A DNA stretch of 12,988 nucleotides from Euryarchaeota archaeon UBA501 (lineage in GTDB: Archaea; Thermoplasmatota; Poseidoniia; Poseidoniales; Thalassarchaeaceae): the NCBI GenBank assembly GCA_002505685.1, contig DAVT01000131.1, positions 9,704 through 22,691 of the forward strand, in the 5' to 3' direction. A model generated the notes under the pieces. It was given only the letters and a program-made list of their open reading frames with translations, had not been told where the DNA came from and made no database searches. Position numbers and translations under genes: made by a program. This document shows positions 8,101-12,988 of this stretch, one piece after another (positions within the stretch are counted from its first letter, which is position 1; the number at the start of each line of letters is the position of its first letter).

Positions 8101-9263
8101 CAATTCAAATTTGAATCCGTCAATTCAAGGCGGCAGAATTGATTGCCGTTACATGATTCGTACATGTCGATATTGTCGAGTCCAAATTCTGCTTGTGTTC
8201 CATAATCAAGGGTTACCGAGGCCGTAAAATTAGCAAAAATATCGCTCATCGTAGTCCCGATAGGCGTTCCCGATGGGCCTAGTGTTTGTGCAAGGTGGAC
8301 GACCCCCTCCCCTCCCGTCCGTGTGTCTGCGACGAGTTGCCGAATCGCTGAACCTCCACCGAGGTTGTCTGCCAAGAATAGCATGAACATGAATCCGGCG
8401 CCATAGTCGCCATATCGCTGATTCCACCAACGTACGGAAGCGCTGGCATTTGTTGTCCACGCATTGGCATGGTCAATCACTGCTTGCGATGCTCCAAAGC
8501 AAAGGAACGCAGCCATATCCGCATTCCCTTCGTCGACCCAAGCATACTCAAATGGGTCTCGAGCATTGTGGAGCAAGTGCTCAAACTCGTGTGATAAGAT
8601 GGTGTTTCTCCATGACAAATCATCAATGTCAACATACATGATTTCCCGAGTTGATGACATACTTGGCATGAAGTACCCACCAATATTTGAGCCCCCATCG
8701 ATTGCATAAATCACAATCTCGATTTGGCAATTATTGTCTACATCAGGTGCGCTGCCGAAATAATTCGTATTGGTGGGGAAAATCGTTGTTTCCCAAGTGG
8801 AGCCGATATTGTTCAGTGTAGTCGAAGATACAGATTGCCCATTTTCAATCAAAATGGCCGAATTTGCAGTCACATGCATCGCTGAGACCTGAATTTGTCC
8901 CCCTGTGGTTTGCACGGTACCAGTGTCCCCAGTTGTCCACGCATTTTCACAGGCTCTACCCGAGGTTCGAGCACTTGAGCTGGATTCCTCAAATGGCAAC
9001 ACCATGCCAGGGTATCCATCATTCGCCCACTCTTGCTTCAAATGACGTGTTGCGCTGTAAATCAGTTCATCCTCTTCACCGGCAAAAAGGTACGGGCGTC
9101 CATTATTCATCAAATCAAAATCATCTAGGTCATAAACATAGGTCGGCTGGCTTTGAATCGCCTGATTTCCACCTTCTTCACTGGCCGTCGCAAAGGGCGT
9201 CCAAGAAGCGAAAATCATCAATGAAACCAACATCAAACTCTGTGCTCGACTACCAATGGACAT
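5118..9263 (-). CDS. Secreted zinc metallopeptidase with PKD domains and C-terminal membrane anchor
   Basis: The product is 1381 aa from ATG 9263. The signal peptide covers residues 1-27 (cleavage after ATA). The N-terminal catalytic region has HEFEHLLH (225-232), a zinc-binding HExxH, with WVDEG (242-246) downstream whose Glu245 is the likely third zinc ligand. This layout resembles peptidase family M30 (hyicolysin-like), but that assignment needs a profile search. After an acidic Ca-type loop DRDEDGDID (526-534) and a beta domain come about six PKD-like domains, roughly 622-716, 723-820, 823-919, 922-1007, 1011-1141 and 1144-1273. They are recognised by WNFGDG, WDFGDG and WNWGD motifs and by PGTYNVSLTV or PGYYTVTLTV strands; the third and sixth are divergent. 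A second Ca-type loop DSDNDGIPD is at 1189-1197. A transmembrane helix (about 1299-1315) and a basic tail ending in RRRR complete it. It would act outside the cell on protein. The start is set by a GGTGAG site 4 nt upstream and by the signal peptide; the in-frame ATG at 9344 would add 27 unlikely residues. Confidence 0.9.
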   Translation of the reverse strand: MSIGSRAQSLMLVSLMIFASWTPFATASEEGGNQAIQSQPTYVYDLDDFDLMNNGRPYLFAGEEDELIYSATRHLKQEWANDGYPGMVLPFEESSSSARTSGRACENAWTTGDTGTVQTTGGQIQVSAMHVTANSAILIENGQSVSSTTLNNIGSTWETTIFPTNTNYFGSAPDVDNNCQIEIVIYAIDGGSNIGGYFMPSMSSTREIMYVDIDDLSWRNTILSHEFEHLLHNARDPFEYAWVDEGNADMAAFLCFGASQAVIDHANAWTTNASASVRWWNQRYGDYGAGFMFMLFLADNLGGGSAIRQLVADTRTGGEGVVHLAQTLGPSGTPIGTTMSDIFANFTASVTLDYGTQAEFGLDNIDMYESCNGNQFCRLELTDSNLNWGGMWQSGTQDIEGWGVHAFRFKDGTGAPLNIKVQPSELGFAATALSHDAAAGTWSMEKLRFDPTSGIGTALIPSFGNVTDDVYLIVWYESGVDDCDYTYPNCNFPGGASEYPIATFDVLAGLITQPAQINVAQEFTTDRDEDGDIDTVEATVEVTSSAFYEVLDIEVRAYEENVLHDTMMFSLEAGNSIPVNQTVWYTPPWDGDWTLSFTMRNQIGEIVSEALTLPLNLTNMAPIAEGGAAANATQTWLPLQFFGAGYDLWGLGLTNESFTNNETPVGYNWNFGDGSAGSGLKDPLRAWQTPGTYNVSLTVVDQGGAVSAPQEWVIGVNDTQPPIPKIDVGSPPSAITDPYMLLTSQRVQFSSAGTEDNVPLNQLIFTWDFGDGTIVSGQGLYEISHEWEVGSSNGTEYILTLFVDDGTHVANMSVSILILNRLPRQVWFEDLQTTTLTPLSLPTVFTDDDGTIVETDWWFDENINLDGGIVTLSSPFTENHSTDANPLVAWATPGWKNVTVYAVDDAGNFSVATLHVEVLNQRPVAIFPRPADGTTNTMYTFISSSFDPDGNSGNMTHNWTITGIEDNMTNTQVNHMFTEPGVYSVTLIVTDERGLESLPKSYTIHIANPLPMPVLSVQEAWLNDTVVTVPGQDLSVYNWRTTFTESGDVFVAPGTVLRFSSDGSRDMDIAFDGMENPDQNAPDWNGIVETTWNWGDASPPSNQVDSWHIFEMPGYYTVTLTVRDGFGTGDSNSTTVGIWVSSAPSVETESVIVDGTAFMGALNSLRATAVDSDMLNGMRVWRDDDTLVDSDNDGIPDNDRDTELNTMLSYLWDIDDSVDEDGNGNFNDDWVMNEEFPGRIDTQWNETGEFVIRLKVCDDTHVCTVQTFDVIVRSPDSEEEALGDLSWKDLLPSSDSGSLYIIILIALVLVLGWLVMREPEEIEVEAEQAASTYDVTEVHTEGGILGMDQHAPPPKPSHLTRDDRRSKESGYVRPVTSRRRR

Positions 9264-9266
9264 TTG

Positions 9267-9273
9267 CTCACCC
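9267..9273 (-). promoter_or_regulatory. Ribosome binding site of the PKD metallopeptidase
   Basis: On the minus strand GGGTGAG precedes ATG 9263 with 3-4 nt between. It decides the start: it places initiation directly before a typical signal peptide (MSIGSRAQ followed by a hydrophobic run) rather than at the upstream in-frame ATG at 9344. Confidence 0.7.
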
Positions 9274-9315
9274 GCGGAAACACTACGTGTTCCGCGTTGA
9301 CTTGGACCGAGCAGG

Positions 9316-9322
9316 TATTTAA
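9316..9322. promoter_or_regulatory. Putative shared TATA box of the divergent promoters
   Basis: TATTTAA (plus) reads TTAAATA on the minus strand, and this is the only clear AT-rich box in the 83-bp gap. Its centre is 28 nt before ATG 9347 on the plus strand, predicting a leaderless cyclotransferase mRNA. On the minus strand a start about 27 nt away would leave a leader of about 29 nt carrying the peptidase ribosome binding site. The geometry fits both directions. Transcription start sites are not known. Confidence 0.5.
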
Positions 9323-9346
9323 CACAAGATGGAGCATTGTTCATAC

Positions 9347-10306
9347 ATGCTCAGGGGCCGAAGGTTACTCGCGGTGATTTGTTGTGCCCTTTTCGCCTTC
9401 TATTTCCCGCCCTCAATCGGGGCGCAAGGTGACGGTTCTGCCTTTGTTCGAGCCGAATCATTGGTGGTCGTGACACACGACAATGTTTCACACGATTCGG
9501 GAGCCTATACTCAGGGCCTCGAATTTTACAACGGGCGCTTATTCGAATCCACTGGAATATACGGCAATTCTTCACTGCGTGAAGTCAACCTCTCAACCGG
9601 CGAGGTCATCCGTTCGATAGAGCTCAGCGAGGATGAGTTTGGGGAAGGACTCACTTTTGTCGGCGATCAAATCATTCAACTGACATGGCGTGAAGGTGTC
9701 GCTTATCGGTATGATGTTGAAACCTTTGAAGAGGTTGCAAATTATTCCTATTCGGGTGAAGGCTGGGGCCTCGCTTTTGATGGAAACCAACTCATCATGT
9801 CAGATGGTTCCGATGTGCTCCAATTCAGAAATGCGACAACCTTCGCATTGGAATCAACACTCAATGTAACATTGAACAATGAGTCATTGAACAATCTAAA
9901 CGAGCTTGAGATGTATGGTGGCTTGTTGATGGCCAATGTCTACCAAACCGACGAGATTGTGGCCATTGATTTGGCCTCAGGTGTGGTGGTTTGGCATATT
10001 GACGCAAGCGGTTTGCAACCTCAAGGCGGAGAAGTTCTCAATGGCATCGCTTTTGATTCATCAACGCAATCATTGTGGGTCACAGGTAAGTATTGGCCAG
10101 TAATGTACAATATCTCATTTTTAGAGCCCGAACCTTCTCCTGAACCAGAAACAAACGATGAAGTTGAATTGGTCGTTAGCAATGAAGTCGAATCTGTTTA
10201 TGTGGACATCATTTTGGTTACAATGATTATTCTCATTGTTACACTTTGGGCCAAGAAATTGAAGGACGGCGGATACAACCCACCAATCAAGGGGGACTCT
10301 GAATGA
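9347..10306 (+). CDS. Glutaminyl-peptide cyclotransferase, beta-propeller type, membrane-anchored
   Basis: This enzyme family (plant/bacterial-type glutamine cyclotransferase, PF05096) converts N-terminal glutamine of peptides to pyroglutamate with release of ammonia. The product is 319 aa from ATG 9347. A signal peptide (RGRR followed by a hydrophobic core, cleavage near GAQ) is followed by propeller motifs typical of the family: GAYTQGLEF (52-60), LFESTGIYGNSSLREV (65-80), FGEGLTF (98-104), EGWGLAFDG (138-146), NELEM and ANVYQTDEIVAID (185-208), and LNGIAFD with LWVTGKYWP (231-251). Glu67, an Asn of the NELE region and Lys248 are my guesses for the catalytic counterparts of papaya QC. Unlike soluble family members it ends with a Pro/Glu-rich linker and a transmembrane helix (about 285-301), so the propeller should sit outside the membrane. 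An ATG at 9329 is also in frame; the TATA spacing and signal peptide favour 9347. The stop overlaps the next start (ATGA). Confidence 0.9.
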   Translation: MLRGRRLLAVICCALFAFYFPPSIGAQGDGSAFVRAESLVVVTHDNVSHDSGAYTQGLEFYNGRLFESTGIYGNSSLREVNLSTGEVIRSIELSEDEFGEGLTFVGDQIIQLTWREGVAYRYDVETFEEVANYSYSGEGWGLAFDGNQLIMSDGSDVLQFRNATTFALESTLNVTLNNESLNNLNELEMYGGLLMANVYQTDEIVAIDLASGVVVWHIDASGLQPQGGEVLNGIAFDSSTQSLWVTGKYWPVMYNISFLEPEPSPEPETNDEVELVVSNEVESVYVDIILVTMIILIVTLWAKKLKDGGYNPPIKGDSE

Positions 10307-11076
10307 GCGATGAAGAAGACTTGGTCGTTCAATTAAATGATGATGCAGAAATTGAATCTGCGGTCTATCGAGAACGAACCGAAGAGGCTCAGGAGTGGTC
10401 GATTAGTGTTGCTATCGGATTGATTATCGGCGGCTCTTTGTTGGGCCTTTGGTTCGGTGTTTTGCTATTCGCTGCTGACCCACAAGATGTTTTGGAAAAT
10501 CCACTTTTCATCGATGAAAACACGGCCACAGTTAACGGCCAACTGCTTTCCGCTTTAGATGCAGAAAATGGTACAGGAGGCGACCCGGTAGAAGGGGTGC
10601 GAATCATTTTACTCAACATGGATGATGAGCCAACCAGCCATAGCGCCTTTACCGATCGAGAGGGTCGTTTTGTCATGGAGGATGTGCCACAAGAGTCCTT
10701 CATTTTGAAAATCAGCGAGGAGAATCACATGGTCGTGCGTACAACATTTATTCCGGGCGATCAAGCAGTACTTTCCCTGACTTTGACACCAGGGGAAGGA
10801 ACAATCGAAGACGATTTGAGGCGAGATACTCACTTGGAGAGCGCGGTCCTGTTGGCCTCGGTAGTGGCCTCTCTAACCGTTGTATCCGCGCTGTTTGGAT
10901 TCGTTGGTGCCGCCGAGGCGCGAAGAGGCAAAAATTACCGCCGAACCCAGTACCTCTGTGGTTTTGCATTATTTAGCCGCGGTGGGATTTTTATTGGTCC
11001 ACTCCTCATTCTTGTTGGCATGGGTATGTTGTCCGCCATTAAGCATCAATTTGAGGATGTTGAAGATGACAATTGA
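10303..11076 (+). CDS. Membrane protein with carboxypeptidase-regulatory-like beta domain
   Basis: The product is 257 aa of unknown function. An acidic cytoplasmic N-terminus (1-32) leads to a transmembrane helix (33-57). A domain at about 74-162 then has the pattern of the carboxypeptidase regulatory-like / transthyretin-like fold: TVNGQLLSA, GDPVEGVRIILL, TDREGRFVMEDVPQESFIL, where a gene product of this kind has 'G.V.G.v.D..G.F.f.nvp.G.Y.l'. Two further hydrophobic stretches follow (about 179-203 and 217-245), separated by a basic loop ARRGKNYRR that should face the cytoplasm. The tail is acidic. The start codon overlaps the cyclotransferase stop (ATGA), with GGGGGA 6 nt upstream as ribosome binding site, so the two are co-translated. 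The beta domain probably sits outside the cell next to the anchored cyclotransferase. No catalytic motif is visible. Confidence 0.85.
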   Translation: MSDEEDLVVQLNDDAEIESAVYRERTEEAQEWSISVAIGLIIGGSLLGLWFGVLLFAADPQDVLENPLFIDENTATVNGQLLSALDAENGTGGDPVEGVRIILLNMDDEPTSHSAFTDREGRFVMEDVPQESFILKISEENHMVVRTTFIPGDQAVLSLTLTPGEGTIEDDLRRDTHLESAVLLASVVASLTVVSALFGFVGAAEARRGKNYRRTQYLCGFALFSRGGIFIGPLLILVGMGMLSAIKHQFEDVEDDN

Positions 11077-11080
11077 GGTG
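11075..11080 (+). promoter_or_regulatory. Ribosome binding site of tmk overlapping the upstream stop
   Basis: GAGGTG lies 5 nt before ATG 11086 and shares its first two bases with the TGA stop (11074-11076) of the preceding gene. The arrangement is the same as at the gyrB-gyrA junction and indicates coupled translation (inference). Confidence 0.75.
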
Positions 11081-11085
11081 CGAAG

Positions 11086-12438
11086 ATGTACCTGATTACC
11101 GTGGAAGGAGGCGATGGTTCGGGCAAGGGCCTCGCAACACAAATGATTGCCGAAATCTTGCAACAGGAATTCACATTTTCTGGGGTGGATGTTACCGCTG
11201 AACCTCGACGTGACGCAGAACTGGGTTTATTGGCGGTTGAGGCCGTTCGAACGGGAGAAGCCGGTCCGACACGCGAAGCGGTCTATTTCGCTGCTGATCG
11301 GATGGATCATTCGCACACTTGGATTCGTCCGCGATTGAGTCAAGGACATGCTGTGGTCAGTGAACGCAACGTGCATTCCTCGTTGGTCTATCAGGGGGTC
11401 GTAGGTGATCTTGGAATCGATGAAGTCGCCCAGATGAATGCTGCTGCGATGATTCCTGATTTGTGTATCTGGGTAGATTGCGATCCGAAGACTGCCTTGA
11501 ATCGTATTTCTGATGGTACACTCAAATTGTCCATATCATCTCGTACAGATGACACTGAGTATTTTGAAACCGATGAGTACCAAGTCAAAATTCGCCAAGG
11601 TTACCATGACTTACTGGGTGGAGCCGTTCCAATCCCTGCTCCTTTCAACAAGGGTCGTGTCGTCGGCCCAATCATCAACGATGGGACAAAAGAACAGTTT
11701 AGGCGCAAATTGCAAATGGAGATTCGCAAATTCCTACATGAGCGCCCAACTCCTCTCAACGTGCCGACTGAAGAAGTTGAATTGCACATGCTAGCAGAAG
11801 CCCTCGCTTCGCAAAAAGGCCAAACTACTCTTGATGTATTGGCGACAAAACCAGCACGAAGCAATCTTGATTGGCTCGGAGGGGAGAAACCATGGCAAGT
11901 CGTCCGTGACGCTGCGCGGCTCTATGTCGATGCAGTCGAATCCGAGGACGCTCCCCCAAGAATGGATGTCCCACGAGATCCTCTTAGCCACCCCGTGCTA
12001 TCGATATTGGGTACACTTTCCTTATTGCCTGCAACCGAAATTTCAGAATTGAGAAATTGGTTAGGGCCAGTAAGGATGGTCACCGAGCGTCACACGCATA
12101 GGATGGTGAAATTTTTCGATGAGCAATCGGATTGGGTACGCGTCCATCGTCCGATGATTGGACATGACGCTTCTAGAACCGAGTTGAGGCCAAATTGGCA
12201 GGCGTTTGGACGCGTTGGATTGGTAATTTGGCCCTACAAAGAAGCGCTATCAGAGTGGAGGCAAAACCATCCGAATACACCTTGGAAGCATGGTTTGGGC
12301 GCAGTATTGTCCGCAGACCCTAGTGCAGCCGATGCTTGCTTGTCTCGATTATCCATATTGGGTTCGGGCAAGGCCTCAGAATCACCTCCTTCCTCACATG
12401 ATGAACTTCTGATGTGGTGGCAAGATGGTGTCGCTTGA
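11086..12438 (+). CDS. tmk: Thymidylate kinase with long unrecognised C-terminal extension
   Basis: dTMP kinase phosphorylates dTMP to dTDP using ATP in the cytoplasm. Residues 1-220 match the family: ITVEGGDGSGKG (4-15) is the P-loop with Lys14. FAADRMDH (68-75) and VVSERNVHSSLVYQG (90-104) correspond to the family's FaADR and DRy..SslAYQG motifs. PDLCIWVDCDPKTALNRI (124-141) is the strand before the LID, and Arg153 may belong to the LID. Oddities: Gly15 replaces the usual Ser/Thr after the P-loop Lys, the canonical Asp of DRY is Glu93, and the EPGGT motif is reduced to EPRRD (39-43). The protein is 450 aa against about 210 for typical Tmk. Residues about 222-450 have Trp-rich and helical segments (LGGEKPW, ELRNWLGPV, LIWP-like VIWPYKEALSEW, LLMWWQDG) that I do not recognise. 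It is the last gene of the cyclotransferase operon, and its stop abuts the convergent gene with no gap. The kinase call is solid; substrate preference is less certain. Confidence 0.87.
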   Translation: MYLITVEGGDGSGKGLATQMIAEILQQEFTFSGVDVTAEPRRDAELGLLAVEAVRTGEAGPTREAVYFAADRMDHSHTWIRPRLSQGHAVVSERNVHSSLVYQGVVGDLGIDEVAQMNAAAMIPDLCIWVDCDPKTALNRISDGTLKLSISSRTDDTEYFETDEYQVKIRQGYHDLLGGAVPIPAPFNKGRVVGPIINDGTKEQFRRKLQMEIRKFLHERPTPLNVPTEEVELHMLAEALASQKGQTTLDVLATKPARSNLDWLGGEKPWQVVRDAARLYVDAVESEDAPPRMDVPRDPLSHPVLSILGTLSLLPATEISELRNWLGPVRMVTERHTHRMVKFFDEQSDWVRVHRPMIGHDASRTELRPNWQAFGRVGLVIWPYKEALSEWRQNHPNTPWKHGLGAVLSADPSAADACLSRLSILGSGKASESPPSSHDELLMWWQDGVA

Positions 12439-12988
12439 TTACTCACTCTCAGAGTGGTCGTGAGTTCGCAAAATGGCTCCGGCCGGAAGTTGGACAAGTG
12501 CTGCATCAAGGCCAAATCGGTCTGGTCTTGAAGATAGGCTTGCACTGAAATACCAACCAATGATGAATCCAAACGGAATACCAGTCATCAAGCGCAAGGG
12601 ATTGACAGATTCATAGTCGGTGATAGCTTGTATCCCACCATCCAGTACGACGGGTAGACAAAACAAAATTCCCAATGCGAACATGGCTGAGAGCCTACGG
12701 TCTTTGGTGTACAATGAAGCAATTCGATTATCTGGGAACATGGTCAAGAATGTATCTCGAATCGTCCAACGATTCAAACCCCTCCTAGAGAACCACCAAC
12801 CTCCAAGAGCGAGTCCGAGGAATATGCCGACGTCACGCGCACAAACCGGCATCTGGTTCCCATTTATTGTCCAAGAGCGCTCAAATTTTTGATGGCAATT
12901 CAAATCCCCAAAAGCGTAAACAAATGCATAGTAAGGATTCAATTCTAACCATGCAAAGGTGCCTCCATGAGCACTCTGGTTATGCCCC
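12439..12988 (-). CDS. DUF2085-type membrane protein (5' end outside window)
   Basis: The reading frame is open from the right edge to the TAA at 12439-12441, so the true start lies beyond the window and the visible part is about 182 codons. The segment LNCHQKFERSW followed by NGNQMPVCARDVGIFLG carries the hallmark of DUF2085 (PF09858): CHQ, then RS, then PvCAR followed by a G-I-x-x-G helix. In many members the next residue is a second Cys (CARC); here it is Asp. Hydrophobic helices are visible around GIFLGLALGGWWF, LSAMFALGILFCLPVVL and LRLMTGIPFGFIIGWYF, and the tail is short and hydrophilic with HDHSESE. Function is unknown for the family. It is convergent with tmk with zero intergenic bases. 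Confidence 0.82.
   Translation of the reverse strand, partial: GHNQSAHGGTFAWLELNPYYAFVYAFGDLNCHQKFERSWTINGNQMPVCARDVGIFLGLALGGWWFSRRGLNRWTIRDTFLTMFPDNRIASLYTKDRRLSAMFALGILFCLPVVLDGGIQAITDYESVNPLRLMTGIPFGFIIGWYFSASLSSRPDRFGLDAALVQLPAGAILRTHDHSESE

Noticed and set aside
8864..9322. Plus-strand open frame of about 150 codons antisense to the peptidase
   Set aside because: Composition is His/Ser/Pro-rich with no domain, and it lies wholly opposite well-supported coding sequence including the signal peptide and N-terminal domain.
9264..9344. Upstream in-frame ATG for the PKD metallopeptidase
   Set aside because: It would put 27 polar residues before the signal peptide and overlap the cyclotransferase start. 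A good ribosome binding site supports 9263.
12940..12942. TTG as the start of the DUF2085 gene
   Set aside because: The frame stays open to the window edge with plausible protein sequence (…GGTFAWLELNPYYAF), so the real start is outside.
1..12988. tRNA, rRNA, CRISPR arrays, insertion sequences, att sites
   Set aside because: I scanned by eye for tRNA-like cloverleaf ends, regularly spaced repeats and transposase motifs and saw none. A covariance-model scan was not possible.

Overview
The window looks like a stretch of a planktonic marine euryarchaeon, most likely Marine Group II / Candidatus Poseidoniales. Three things suggest this. Archaeal-style promoter elements and leaderless starts appear to be mixed with Shine-Dalgarno starts. 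A bacterial-type gyrB-gyrA pair is present. There is also a set of large secreted, membrane-anchored proteins with PKD domains. The assignment is an inference from gene content; no rRNA gene is present to confirm it. No tRNA, rRNA, CRISPR array, insertion sequence or phage gene was seen.

Left part (1-3059, minus strand): a gyrB-gyrA operon. GyrB is complete (663 residues). GyrA runs off the left edge and only its first 352 codons are present. The two genes are 11 nt apart, and the gyrA ribosome binding site overlaps the gyrB stop codon. A 255-bp divergent intergenic region (3060-3314) follows. It holds a perfect 10-bp inverted repeat just upstream of gyrB and a probable leaderless promoter for aroD. 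Plus strand 3315-4112 is a type I 3-dehydroquinate dehydratase (shikimate pathway).

Centre (4114-9263, minus strand): a two-gene unit for the cell surface. A 1381-residue secreted zinc metallopeptidase (HExxH plus a downstream Glu, resembling the M30/hyicolysin type) carries about six PKD-like domains, a C-terminal membrane anchor and a basic tail. Its stop codon overlaps the start of a second, unrecognised, membrane-anchored surface protein.

Right part (9347-12438, plus strand): a tight three-gene operon diverging from the peptidase. It encodes a membrane-anchored glutaminyl-peptide cyclotransferase of the beta-propeller type, a three-helix membrane protein with an extracellular carboxypeptidase-regulatory-like beta domain, and a thymidylate kinase with an unrecognised C-terminal extension of about 230 residues. 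One AT-rich box at 9316-9322 could serve as the TATA element for both directions. The right edge (12439-12988, minus strand) holds most of a DUF2085-type membrane protein cut by the window end.

Functionally the window splits into housekeeping (gyrase, shikimate pathway, dTMP kinase) and a surface protein-processing neighbourhood (peptidase, glutaminyl cyclase and two unknown membrane proteins). The latter fits a heterotroph that degrades external protein, but the functional link between these genes is inferred only from proximity.
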